This document shows positions 17,454 to 26,285 of a stretch of DNA of 50,114 bases, one piece after another (positions within the stretch are counted from its first letter, which is position 1; the number at the start of each line of letters is the position of its first letter). This DNA comes from Hyphomicrobiales bacterium. Lineage in GTDB: Bacteria; Pseudomonadota; Alphaproteobacteria; Rhizobiales; WTKA01. The translations under genes and the position numbers were made by a program. The notes beneath the pieces are model-generated. The model had not been told where the DNA came from. It worked only from the letters and a program-made list of their open reading frames with translations, and made no database searches. The DNA is taken from NCBI GenBank assembly GCA_011524605.1, contig WTKA01000109.1, positions 2,671 through 52,784 of the forward strand, given 5' to 3'.

Positions 17454-19162
17454 TGACAAAAAAACGTCGCTCACAACATTGGTATGGCAAGCTAGATAAA
17501 GATGGTTTCATTCATAGATCTTGGATGAAAAATCAAGGTTTTCCTGATCATGCTTTTGATGGTCGCCCAATCATTGGCATTTGCAACACATGGAGTGAAC
17601 TTACGCCATGTAACTCTGGTTTGCGCGTGTTAGCAGAAGCGGTTAAGCGTGGTGTTTGGGAAGCTGGCGGTTTTCCTGTTGAATTTCCTGTCATGTCACT
17701 TGGTGAAACACAGATGAAACCAACGGCTATGCTCTTTCGTAACTTGCTTGCTATGGATGTTGAGGAAAGTATTCGCGCCTATGGCATTGATGGCGTTGTG
17801 CTTTTAGGCGGCTGTGATAAGACAACACCCGGTCAGTTGATGGGCGCTGCAAGCGTTGATTTACCCACGATTGTTGTCAGTTCAGGCCCTATGCTTAATG
17901 GGAAGTGGAAAGGCAAGGATATTGGTTCTGGCACTGATGTTTGGAAATTTTCAGAAGAAGTCCGCGCGGGCGAAATGTCGTTAGATGACTTTATTGCAGC
18001 GGAAAGCGGCATGTCCCGTTCTGCAGGTGTCTGCATGACAATGGGTACAGCTAGCACCATGGCTTCTTTAGTGGAAGCAATGGGGATGAGCCTGCCTACA
18101 AATGCAGCTTTGCCAGCTGTCGATGCAAGACGCACCATGCTGGCCCATTTAACGGGCAAACGTATTGTTGAAATGGTTGAAGAAGAGCTTGTGATGTCTA
18201 AGATACTCACAAAATCAAGTTTTGAAAATGCCATCATCGCGAATGCCGCTGTTGGCGGATCAACAAATGCGGTGGTGCATTTATTAGCCATTGCAGGTCG
18301 CATGGAAGTGCCCCTGTCGCTTGAAGATTTTGAACTTGGCTCTACTATTCCTCTGCTTGTGAATTGCATGCCTTCTGGTGAATATCTTATGGAAGATTTT
18401 GCTTATGCAGGCGGGATGCCCGCTGTGTTGAACGAGCTAAACGAACATCTTCGCGAAGCCAACACAGTGATGGGGCAGCCAATCAAGTTATATTCTCAAG
18501 GAGCAGAAACATTTAATCGAGATGTCATTTATTCAATTGACGCGCCTTTAAAGCCAGCCGCTGGCTTACGTGTCTTGCGCGGTAATTTAGCGCCTAATGG
18601 TGCAATAATAAAGCCAAGCGCTGCCACAGATGCCTTGCTTGACCATGAGGGTATAGCCTTTGTGTTTGAGAATATTGAAGATCTTAAGGCGAATATTGAC
18701 CGCCCTGATTTACCCGTCGATGAAAATAGCATTCTTGTGCTCAAAGGCTGCGGGCCTAAGGGATATCCCGGCATGCCCGAAGTGGGCAATATGCCAATCC
18801 CCCGCGTTTTAGTTGAAAAAGGTGTGCGCGATATGGTGCGTATATCAGATGCACGCATGTCAGGAACAGCTTTTGGCACCGTTGTCCTTCATGTTTCCCC
18901 TGAGGCTGAGGCAGGTGGCGTGCTTGCCTTCGTCAAAACAGGGGACCACATTAAACTATCAACCTCGACAGGCACATTAGAATTATTGGTTGATGATGCT
19001 GAAATTGAAAAACGTCGCATGGCTTGGAAGCCAACGCCGCCCCATTATGAACGGGGCTATGCAAAATTATACATCGATCACGTCTTAGGCGCTGAAAAAG
19101 GCGCTGATCTTGACTTTTTAGTGGGCAAAGATACCCGACTAGTGAAGAGGGAGAGCCATTAA
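17453..19162 (+). CDS. IlvD/Edd-family sugar acid dehydratase, probably D-galactonate dehydratase
   Basis: 569 residues from the ATG of the TAATG overlap. Cluster-binding cysteines of the sugar-acid branch are C53 (TPCN), C121 (GGCDKTTPG) and C194 (GVCMTMGTAS); their spacing equals that of the L-arabinonate dehydratase of Rhizobium leguminosarum. Such enzymes hold a [2Fe-2S] cluster and Mg2+ and remove water from aldonates to give 2-keto-3-deoxy acids. Within this operon the substrate should be D-galactonate (or D-fuconate/L-arabinonate), taking the place of the enolase-type DgoD, which is absent. The function class is firm and the substrate inferred. Confidence 0.88.
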   Translation: MTKKRRSQHWYGKLDKDGFIHRSWMKNQGFPDHAFDGRPIIGICNTWSELTPCNSGLRVLAEAVKRGVWEAGGFPVEFPVMSLGETQMKPTAMLFRNLLAMDVEESIRAYGIDGVVLLGGCDKTTPGQLMGAASVDLPTIVVSSGPMLNGKWKGKDIGSGTDVWKFSEEVRAGEMSLDDFIAAESGMSRSAGVCMTMGTASTMASLVEAMGMSLPTNAALPAVDARRTMLAHLTGKRIVEMVEEELVMSKILTKSSFENAIIANAAVGGSTNAVVHLLAIAGRMEVPLSLEDFELGSTIPLLVNCMPSGEYLMEDFAYAGGMPAVLNELNEHLREANTVMGQPIKLYSQGAETFNRDVIYSIDAPLKPAAGLRVLRGNLAPNGAIIKPSAATDALLDHEGIAFVFENIEDLKANIDRPDLPVDENSILVLKGCGPKGYPGMPEVGNMPIPRVLVEKGVRDMVRISDARMSGTAFGTVVLHVSPEAEAGGVLAFVKTGDHIKLSTSTGTLELLVDDAEIEKRRMAWKPTPPHYERGYAKLYIDHVLGAEKGADLDFLVGKDTRLVKRESH

Positions 19163-19926
19163 TGGATTTTATATTCAAAGACCTCAAGGATAAACATGTT
19201 TTTATAACGGGTGGCGGTTCTGGTATTGGTGCTGCTCTCACAGAAGGATTTATCAATCAAGGGGCAAAAGTCAGTTTTGTGCAACGATCAGATGCAAGTG
19301 CATTTTGTGATGAAATCGAAAACAAAACCAATAGCCGCCCTCACTTTATCAAATGTGATTTGACGGATATTGAATCCGTAAAACAAGCCATGGAAGAAGC
19401 TCAAATAGCACTTGGTGATATCGATATATTGGTCAATAACGCTGGCAATGATGTCCGTCATTCCCTTTCTGGCATGTCTGTTGAAGATTGGGATCATAAC
19501 CATGCGGTTAATTTACGCCCTTATTTCTTTACCTCACAATTTGTAGCGCCCTTTATGAAGAAAAATGGCGGTGGCTCAATCATCAACTATTCTTCTGCAA
19601 GTTATATGATGGGCAATGCAGGCTACCCTGCCTATGTTGCTGCGAACGCAGCTATTACAGGTTTAACAAGAGCATTAGCGCGTGAACTTGGCTCTGACAA
19701 TATTCGGGTAAATGCCCTTGTGCCGGGTTGGGTTTTAACCCAAAAACAACTTGATCAATGGGCAAGTCCTGAAGATTTAGCAGATCATTTGAAAAAACAA
19801 TGTTTAAAAACACATCTTGTTTCTGAAGATATGGTCGGCAGCACCTTATTTCTTGCCTCTAATGCCAGCAAAATGATGACTGGACAAGTCCTTGTTGTCG
19901 ATGGCGGTGTGGTGGTAACAGGATGA
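19162..19926 (+). CDS. SDR oxidoreductase, probable D-galactose 1-dehydrogenase with altered active site
   Basis: 254 residues. The Rossmann motif TGGGSGIG (16-23), NNAG (92-95), N117, S145 and Y158 of the SDR active site are present. The catalytic lysine four residues after the tyrosine is replaced by asparagine (YVAAN, N162, codon AAC). The family oxidises sugars at C1 with NAD(P)+, here presumably galactose to galactonolactone, because epimerase, lactonase and dehydratase genes surround it. Start overlaps the dehydratase stop (TAATG). No other galactose dehydrogenase candidate is in the cluster. It may be active with a changed proton relay, or act on another compound. Confidence 0.82.
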   Translation: MDFIFKDLKDKHVFITGGGSGIGAALTEGFINQGAKVSFVQRSDASAFCDEIENKTNSRPHFIKCDLTDIESVKQAMEEAQIALGDIDILVNNAGNDVRHSLSGMSVEDWDHNHAVNLRPYFFTSQFVAPFMKKNGGGSIINYSSASYMMGNAGYPAYVAANAAITGLTRALARELGSDNIRVNALVPGWVLTQKQLDQWASPEDLADHLKKQCLKTHLVSEDMVGSTLFLASNASKMMTGQVLVVDGGVVVTG

Positions 19927-20801
19927 AGCTTAATTGGATTGCCGTTGATTGGGGAACAAGTAATTTACGCATCTGGGCGATGGATGAAATAGATCAAATT
20001 ATTGCCGAAAAAAGCTCCGATCAAGGCATGGGTTCTCTTGCCCCTGATGCATTTGAAGATGTGTTACTCTCTCATATTCAAGAATGGATTGGCGATGCAA
20101 TTACACCAATCATTGCCTGCGGCATGGTTGGTTCTCGTCAAGGCTGGCAAGAAGCGCCCTATAGTGCAACACCAACAGCCCCCATTCAAAATTCAATCAA
20201 AGTGACAACAAATGACCCACGCCTTGATGTTCATATCATATCAGGCATAAAACAAAATAATCCAGCGGATGTGATGCGTGGAGAAGAGACACAAATTGCA
20301 GGTTTTATGGCTGAAAATGTAAATTTTGAAGGGGTAATCTGCTTGCCAGGAACACATTCAAAATGGGTCGAAATTTCTAATGGCAAAGTTAGCCAGTTTC
20401 AAACAGCCCTAACAGGTGAGCTTTTTGCACTATTGTGCCAGCAATCTACATTGCGGCATAGTCTTGGTATATGGGATGATGGAGCCTATATTCAAAAAAT
20501 TGAAGAAACAATAAAATCACCAGAAACTGCTTTCACTTCTCTTTTTTCTATTCGTGCCCATTCACTACTTGAGGATAGCCCCTATAGTATCGCTGAAATT
20601 TCAGGGACATTAATAGGCAGCGAGCTTGCTGGCATGGTCAAATATTGGAAAAATCAGCCTGTTACGCTTATTGGTAATGGAGAGCTTGTTCGGCTCTATG
20701 CGCTTGCGCTTAAAGCGGCAGGGCAAACAACATATGAGTATCACGCTGATAATATGACATTAAATGGTCTGAAATTAGCCTATCGTGAGGTATTGAAATG
20801 A
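19923..20801 (+). CDS. dgoK: 2-dehydro-3-deoxygalactonokinase
   Basis: 292 residues, the normal DgoK length. Motifs include the N-terminal AVDWGTSNLR phosphate loop, CGMVGSRQGW, MRGEETQIAG and LPGTHSKWV. It phosphorylates 2-keto-3-deoxygalactonate with ATP to KDPGal in the cytoplasm. The start overlaps the SDR stop and the stop overlaps the dgoA start, both by ATGA. Confidence 0.92.
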   Translation: MKLNWIAVDWGTSNLRIWAMDEIDQIIAEKSSDQGMGSLAPDAFEDVLLSHIQEWIGDAITPIIACGMVGSRQGWQEAPYSATPTAPIQNSIKVTTNDPRLDVHIISGIKQNNPADVMRGEETQIAGFMAENVNFEGVICLPGTHSKWVEISNGKVSQFQTALTGELFALLCQQSTLRHSLGIWDDGAYIQKIEETIKSPETAFTSLFSIRAHSLLEDSPYSIAEISGTLIGSELAGMVKYWKNQPVTLIGNGELVRLYALALKAAGQTTYEYHADNMTLNGLKLAYREVLK

Positions 20802-21403
20802 GCCGTAATATCATCGCTATTTTACGAGGCATAAAGCCTGAGGAAGTCGAAGAAATTGTATCTGCTTTGCTTGAGCAAGGCATAGATAAAATTGAAGTCC
20901 CCTTAAACTCACCCTCCCCATTTGAGAGTATCGAACGGATCATTAATCGTTTTTCTGGGCAAGGTATTTTTGGTGCTGGGACTGTACTTAAAGAAGCAGA
21001 AGTTGACCGTTTAGCTCAACTCGGCGCTAATATGGTGGTATCACCCAATTGTGACCCGCACATTATTCAAGCAACAAAAGCAGCTGGCATGCAAAGCTAC
21101 CCCGGTGTGATGACCCCAAGTGAATGTTTTAGTGCCCTAAATGCGGGAGCAGATGGGCTAAAAATCTTTCCCGGTGAACTTGTAACGCCAAAAGGGCTAA
21201 AGGCCATAAGAGCCGTATTACCTCGCGAAGCATTATGTTTTGCGGTTGGTGGAGCGACGCCTGATAATTTCGCTCAATGGCGAGAAGCAGGTGCGAATGG
21301 CTTTGGAGTTGGGTCTGCAATTTATAAACCTAACGATAGCGTTGATGTTATTACCACTAAGGCAAAAGCAATTGTGAAGGCTTATGATGAGGTTATGCTA
21401 TGA
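20798..21403 (+). CDS. dgoA: 2-dehydro-3-deoxy-6-phosphogalactonate aldolase
   Basis: 201 residues of the KDPG/KDPGal aldolase family. The segments IEVPLNSP, GAGTV, VVSPNCD, PGVMTPSE and GADGLKIFPGE occur in order; the lysine in GLKIFP forms the Schiff base. The PLNSP sequence is typical of the galactonate enzyme rather than the gluconate one. It splits KDPGal to pyruvate and glyceraldehyde-3-phosphate. It overlaps both neighbours by ATGA. Confidence 0.92.
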   Translation: MSRNIIAILRGIKPEEVEEIVSALLEQGIDKIEVPLNSPSPFESIERIINRFSGQGIFGAGTVLKEAEVDRLAQLGANMVVSPNCDPHIIQATKAAGMQSYPGVMTPSECFSALNAGADGLKIFPGELVTPKGLKAIRAVLPREALCFAVGGATPDNFAQWREAGANGFGVGSAIYKPNDSVDVITTKAKAIVKAYDEVML

Positions 21404-22239
21404 TTTTTGATAATCAAGCTTGCTCTTTAGGAGAAGGCTTGTTGTGGCATCCTCTTCGAAACTCTCTATTTTGGTTTGATATTAACAATAAGCGCATGTA
21501 TGAACGCCGTTTTCTTGATGATCACGCACAGCTATTTGAATTTGATGAACATGTCTCTGCTGCGGGCTGGGTTGATCAAAACACATTGCTCATTGCTTCT
21601 GAAACTGCTTTATTTCATTTTTCGATTGAAAGCAAAAAGCGCCTTGATATTGTTGATTTGGAAGCTCAAAATAATGAAACACGCTCTAATGATGGACGAG
21701 CAGATCCTTATGGCGGATTTTGGATTGGAACAATGGGCAAGAATGCTGAAACAGGTTATGGTGCAATTTACCGCTATTATAAAGGCGAGTTACGCAGGCT
21801 TTATGCTGACATAACTATTCCTAATTCAATTTGCTTTTCACCCAATGGCCGTACAGCCTATTATTGCGACACTCCAGTGAGAAAAATTATGCAGCAAACA
21901 CTGGATAATGAAGGCTGGCCTCTTGGCAGTCCAGAAATTTACATCGATGTCACCCCCTATTCCCCTGATGGCTCAGTGGTTGATAGCGAAGGTAATCTTT
22001 GGAATGCGCAATGGGGGGCAAATCGTGTTGCCTGTTATAATCCTGCTGGTGATTATGTTAAATCAGTAACATTCACGGCATCACAAATATCGTGCCCTGC
22101 TTTTGGAGGCGATGAGATGACGCATCTTTTTGCTTCTAGTGCTAGAGAAAATTTGATATCTCCCCATGATGATGACGGCAAGGTTTTTATCACTTCGACA
22201 GATATTATCGGACAAAAAGAACATCAGGTGACCCTATGA
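21400..22239 (+). CDS. SMP-30/gluconolactonase family lactonase (probable galactonolactonase)
   Basis: 279 residues, a six-bladed propeller of the SMP-30/LRE family. Metal-site segments are EGLLWHP near the start, SNDGRADPYGGFWIGTMG, PNSICFSPNG and PDGSVVDSEGNLWNAQWG. These enzymes open sugar lactones. In this operon the substrate should be galactonolactone formed by the dehydrogenase. It is cytoplasmic, with no signal peptide. ATGA overlaps at both ends. Confidence 0.87.
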   Translation: MIFDNQACSLGEGLLWHPLRNSLFWFDINNKRMYERRFLDDHAQLFEFDEHVSAAGWVDQNTLLIASETALFHFSIESKKRLDIVDLEAQNNETRSNDGRADPYGGFWIGTMGKNAETGYGAIYRYYKGELRRLYADITIPNSICFSPNGRTAYYCDTPVRKIMQQTLDNEGWPLGSPEIYIDVTPYSPDGSVVDSEGNLWNAQWGANRVACYNPAGDYVKSVTFTASQISCPAFGGDEMTHLFASSARENLISPHDDDGKVFITSTDIIGQKEHQVTL

Positions 22240-24146
22240 AACCAACACTCGGCGTTTGCTATTATCCTGAACATTGGCCTGAAGACATGTGGGCAGAAGA
22301 TGCAAAGCGCATGGTTGCAACCGGTTTAACTTGGGTGCGCATTGGAGAATTTGCATGGTCTCGCCTTGAAGCAAAAGAAGGTGTATTCACATGGCAATGG
22401 CTGGATAAAGCTGTTGAAATATTAGGGAATGCAGGCCTAAAAGTCATCATGGGCACGCCAAGCGCAACGCCACCAAGATGGGTGGTTGATAAATACCCCG
22501 ATATGCTCTCAGTTGATATTGAGGGGAAGACGCGCAAATTTGGCTCCCGCCGTCATTACTGCTTTTCTCACCTTGGCTTTAGAGCAGAAGCTGCACGCAT
22601 GGCTGCTGCGATGGCTAAGCGTTATGGCAACAATCCAGCCATTCACGCTTGGCAAATCGATAATGAATATGGTTGTCATGATACGACCCTCTCCTACTCT
22701 AAATCAGCCCTAAATGGCTTTCGCAATTGGCTAGCACAAAAATACCAATCCCCAAGCGCTCTCAACCATGCATGGGGTAATATATTTTGGTCTATGGAAT
22801 ATGATGATTTTGATCAAATTGAATTGCCTAATCTAACGGTTACAGAGGCTAATCCTAGCCACTGGCTTGATTATCGTCGTTTTATGTCAGATCAAGTCGT
22901 TGCCTTCAATAAAGCGCAAGTTCAAGCGATGCGCCCTTACGCCGCTCAACCCTTTATTCATAACTATATGGGACGGATAACTGATTTTGATCATTTTACC
23001 GTTGGTAATGACCTCGAGATTGCAAGTTGGGACAGCTACCCTATGGGCTTTCTTGAACATGTATTAAGCGAAGAAACTGAAGAATGGAAAGCGCATTTTT
23101 CCAATCAAGGCGATCCAGATTTTCAAGCCTTTCACCATGATTTATACCGCGCGGTTGGCCATGGGCGTTGGTGGGTTATGGAACAGCAGCCCGGCCCTGT
23201 GAATTGGGCGCCCTATAATCCGATTCCCCTTGATGGCATGATCAAACTTTGGACGATGGAAGCCATAGCTCATGGTGCAGAAGTTGTTAGCTATTTCCGT
23301 TGGCGCCAAGCACCCTTTGCGCAGGAACAGATGCATGCTGGGCTATTGCGCCCTGATAGCGCCAATGCGCAGGGGCAGATTGAAGCGCTTGCTGTTGCTG
23401 ATGAACTTGCAAGCCTTGGCGATATTGAGCATGAAGACAGCGATGTCGCCATCATATTTGACTATGAAAGCCAATGGGCATGGGAAATTCAACCGCAAGG
23501 CCAAGGCTTTGATTATTTCCGTCTGGTGTTTGAACAATATCGCGCCTTGCGCCATCTTGGGTTGAATGTGGATATATTGCCTGCTACTGCAAATGATTTT
23601 GGAGCTAGGAAATTAGTTTTAATCCCAGGTTTAATGGCTTGGAATGACAATTTACGCCATGCCGTTGACCATTTTGATGGCCTAGTTATAACAGGGCCAC
23701 GAACAGGTCTGAAAACAAAAAATATGCAAATCCCCCCGACATTAGGGCCAGACTTTGCCAGCACAACTATCTCACGTGTTGCCAGTTTACGCCCTAATGT
23801 CACCATCCCGCTCGCTAATGGCGGGAATATAATTAAATGGCAAGAAATATTAGAACCAAATAGCTCTATCATTGAAACAACAACGGATAATATTCCTGTT
23901 TTAGTCGCTGATGGAAAGCGTCATTATCTTAGTTCATGGCTAGATCAAGAGGGATATAAGCGCATATTCTCTGATTTATGTGATCAGCAAAAGATTGAGA
24001 CTATGGATATGCCCGAAGGCGTGCGCCAACGTGCTATCAAAGGGAAAAAGCTTATCATCAATTATAACCCTCATGATAGTGAACTCAATGGTGTTTCCAT
24101 TTCTGCTGCTGGCTATCTATGGCAAGAAGTAAGATGCAGGAATTAA
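22236..24146 (+). CDS. Beta-galactosidase, glycoside hydrolase family 42
   Basis: 636 residues. The family start GVCYYPEHWPEDMW is followed by the acid/base glutamate E144 in QIDNEYG and the nucleophile E316 in WVMEQQPGPVNW. The catalytic barrel is followed by the trimerisation and beta domains, so it looks complete. No signal peptide, so it hydrolyses imported beta-galactosides in the cytoplasm. It is the last gene of the operon, with the start overlapping the lactonase stop. Confidence 0.92.
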   Translation: MKPTLGVCYYPEHWPEDMWAEDAKRMVATGLTWVRIGEFAWSRLEAKEGVFTWQWLDKAVEILGNAGLKVIMGTPSATPPRWVVDKYPDMLSVDIEGKTRKFGSRRHYCFSHLGFRAEAARMAAAMAKRYGNNPAIHAWQIDNEYGCHDTTLSYSKSALNGFRNWLAQKYQSPSALNHAWGNIFWSMEYDDFDQIELPNLTVTEANPSHWLDYRRFMSDQVVAFNKAQVQAMRPYAAQPFIHNYMGRITDFDHFTVGNDLEIASWDSYPMGFLEHVLSEETEEWKAHFSNQGDPDFQAFHHDLYRAVGHGRWWVMEQQPGPVNWAPYNPIPLDGMIKLWTMEAIAHGAEVVSYFRWRQAPFAQEQMHAGLLRPDSANAQGQIEALAVADELASLGDIEHEDSDVAIIFDYESQWAWEIQPQGQGFDYFRLVFEQYRALRHLGLNVDILPATANDFGARKLVLIPGLMAWNDNLRHAVDHFDGLVITGPRTGLKTKNMQIPPTLGPDFASTTISRVASLRPNVTIPLANGGNIIKWQEILEPNSSIIETTTDNIPVLVADGKRHYLSSWLDQEGYKRIFSDLCDQQKIETMDMPEGVRQRAIKGKKLIINYNPHDSELNGVSISAAGYLWQEVRCRN

Positions 24147-24200
24147 CCCATTCGCATTCAAGTTGAGGTGCTGATGAAAGACCCAATAGCACCTCATGCT

Positions 24201-24480
24201 TAGGCTCAGGACGTGATTATTTTGTTCAATTCTGTTTGAATTAAAAGTATTAGGTGGATGAAAATAAAGTAATATCATCGTTTTGCTATTGTTGAAACTT
24301 TATTTTTAACAAATGATGCTTTTAACTCAAACCCACTTTTAAATTAAATGGGCACCATAGATTTACACCATGAATGCGTCAAAAAAGCTTGAAATTACCA
24401 GTAGTTCCGGCGCTTTCTTTTCTGTTCATAGTGTAAATCTATCGGCGCAGAATGGACTAAATAATCAAGTCCTGAGCCTA
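24201..24480. mobile_element. MITE-like element with 33-34 bp terminal inverted repeats (copy A)
   Basis: The left end (24201-24234, beginning TAGGCTCAGGAC) is an inverted copy of the right end (24448-24480, ending GTCCTGAGCCTA), with about 28 of 33 positions equal and one indel. The element is 280 bp with no ORF. An inner inverted repeat of 18 bases lies at 24357-24374 and 24425-24442. A related sequence lies at 45692-45874. TA at both tips could be a duplicated target or part of the repeat. It fills most of the 350-base gap after the beta-galactosidase. Confidence 0.75.
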
Positions 24481-24496
24481 GTGCCACGAAGAAATA

Positions 24497-24949
24497 TTAT
24501 TCTACCGTGATTGTAATAACTTCTGTTACCATTTGTGGACCAAAAGGGATATGGTACAAATCACCAAAAACCATTTGAAGTGTGTGCTTACCAGGCTCTA
24601 ATTCCAATAAAACTTCTGTTTGACCTTTACCATAATGTCTATGATTATAATCCATAGCTATGCCATATTCCCATTCCTCTTCTTGATACTCGCCTTGACC
24701 TAGTGGTGGGCGATCAATCAAAATATGGTGATGACCCGTACCTTCTTTTTCAACACCTGCAGGTGCAATGCCCATGCCTTTAAGACCCATCTGGACAAGT
24801 ACAGGTGAAGAGACTTTTGCGCCATCTTTAAGATTGATGAAGTAAACACTAGCACCTTCTGGAGCAGGCCAAGCAGCATATTGCTCTGCAAAGCTTGGTG
24901 TAGAGAATGCTACAAATGATACTAAAATTGAAATGACTAACTTTTTCAT
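24497..24949 (-). CDS. Periplasmic DUF4399-type protein
   Basis: 150 residues. A signal peptide (MKKLVISILVSFVAFSTPSFA) directs it to the periplasm. The mature part has the DUF4399-like order: YFINLKDGAKVSSPVLVQMGL-type strand, GTGHHHILID with a histidine cluster, YNHRHYGKGQTE, ELEPGKHTLQMVFGD and a last strand. The many histidines suggest metal binding, but no function is established for the family. The ATG at 24949 has a strong GGAGG site. It is divergent from an ECF sigma factor and may be one of its targets. Confidence 0.75.
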   Translation of the reverse strand: MKKLVISILVSFVAFSTPSFAEQYAAWPAPEGASVYFINLKDGAKVSSPVLVQMGLKGMGIAPAGVEKEGTGHHHILIDRPPLGQGEYQEEEWEYGIAMDYNHRHYGKGQTEVLLELEPGKHTLQMVFGDLYHIPFGPQMVTEVITITVE

Positions 24950-25050
24950 AGTTGATTTCCTCCGAATTTAAAATTACTGTAGTGCATAAATAAAACACGC
25001 GAGCTGGTGAAATTATTCGAAAGTTTTTTAAAAAAAATAATGCTGCCACA

Positions 25051-25545
25051 GTGGTGCAAGATAAATTGACCAAAATTTATCCAAGGCTATGGCGGTTTTC
25101 ACTTTTTCTCACTGGAGATAAAGCTAATGCAGATGATTTATCGCAAGATACAGCCCTAAGAGCGCTTGATAATGCTGAAAAATTTCGGCCTGATACAAAT
25201 TTTGATAGTTGGGTTTTTACAATTGCTCGCCGCATTTGGCTTAATGAAAAACGTTCTGAGAAAGTAAGACGAGCTGGTGGTCTAGTCTCTATTGATCAAA
25301 TTGAAATAGTATCAATAGAAGCTGATCCTGAAATGAATATAATAATACGTCAGCTATTAACTGAAATAATGGCTCTTCCTGAATCTCAGCGCATTGTCGT
25401 ATTAATGGCTTATGTAGAAGGTTATCGTTACCGGGAAGTAGCGGAAATATTGGATATACCCATTGGTACTGTTATGAGTCGTTTAGCATCAGCGCGCAAA
25501 AAATTAAGTTCAATAGAAAAGCCAAAAAGGGCTTTAGTAAAATGA
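25051..25545 (+). CDS. ECF-type RNA polymerase sigma factor
   Basis: 164 residues. Region 2 covers about 5-70 (DDLSQDTALRAL, FDSWVFTIARRIWLN) and region 4 about 105-155 (LPESQRIVVLMAYVEGYRYREVAEILDIPIGTVMSRLASARKKL). The start is GTG at 25051 or the GTG directly after it; neither has a clear ribosome site, as is common for tightly controlled sigma factors. It overlaps the anti-sigma gene by ATGA. The DUF4399 gene is divergent from it. Confidence 0.88.
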   Translation: MVQDKLTKIYPRLWRFSLFLTGDKANADDLSQDTALRALDNAEKFRPDTNFDSWVFTIARRIWLNEKRSEKVRRAGGLVSIDQIEIVSIEADPEMNIIIRQLLTEIMALPESQRIVVLMAYVEGYRYREVAEILDIPIGTVMSRLASARKKLSSIEKPKRALVK

Positions 25546-26285
25546 CAGAAAAAATAAATGATGAATTATTGACAGCTTATCTCGATTCCGAGCTCTCAGA
25601 AGAAGAAGCTAAAAAAGCAGAAAAAGCTTTGGCATCCAATAATTCAGACCTCAAAATGCTAGAGATCAATAAAACTGATATAAAAACTTCCTTAGATGCT
25701 ATTTTACCAATTGCACCACAAATGCCTGAACTTCAGCAAATGAGAATAGCTCAAAAAGCTACCCGTGGCTTTTCTTCAATAGCTTTAGCTGCTTCACTAG
25801 CCCTTGGCATGATTTCAGGCGCATGGTTATTTAATGGTACAGAATTTAGATTATATAATAGCGAACCCTCTTTAGAGTGGAAAACTGCAATAGCTAATTA
25901 TCAGATGCTGTATGTGCCAGAAACATTGGCAAATTCATCTGAAAATAAAGACCAAGCAATTAGAAAACTAAAATCTCTTTCAAATGATTTAGGGCGTGAA
26001 TTAGTTGGCGCTAATAGTGTTAATAATCTTGAATTCTATCGCGCACAAATGTTAGGATTAGAAGGTAATCCACTTGTGCAAATAGTTTATATGGCGGAAA
26101 ATGGCACCCCCATTGCTATTTGCGTTACAAAGGTTAATGAAACAAATTATGAGCCAAAAAGTGAGTTAATTCAAGGCTTAGCATCAAGCCATTGGGTTGA
26201 CGATAAATATGGTTTTTTAGTCATTGGAGGCAAAGATTTGAACTTTGTAGAAAATATAGCGAGTAATCTAGCTAAGCAGCTTTAG
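25542..26285 (+). CDS. Membrane-anchored anti-sigma factor
   Basis: 247 residues. A cytoplasmic N-terminal helical part (DELLTAYLDSELSEEEAKKAE) is followed by one membrane segment at about 79-98 (SSIALAASLALGMISGAWLF) and a periplasmic domain of about 150 residues. It lacks the HxxxCxxC zinc motif of ZAS anti-sigma factors. Start overlaps the ECF sigma stop, which supports its role as the partner that holds the sigma factor at the membrane. The signal it senses cannot be read. Confidence 0.8.
   Translation: MTEKINDELLTAYLDSELSEEEAKKAEKALASNNSDLKMLEINKTDIKTSLDAILPIAPQMPELQQMRIAQKATRGFSSIALAASLALGMISGAWLFNGTEFRLYNSEPSLEWKTAIANYQMLYVPETLANSSENKDQAIRKLKSLSNDLGRELVGANSVNNLEFYRAQMLGLEGNPLVQIVYMAENGTPIAICVTKVNETNYEPKSELIQGLASSHWVDDKYGFLVIGGKDLNFVENIASNLAKQL

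Noticed and set aside
24201-24480. Assignment of the repeat to a named insertion sequence family
   Set aside because: TA at both tips would suit IS630/mariner-type or several other families, but the target duplication cannot be proven and no transposase is present.
24950-25050. ECF-type promoter between the DUF4399 and sigma genes
   Set aside because: No GGAAC/CGTT-like or otherwise repeated pair of boxes could be recognised on either strand.
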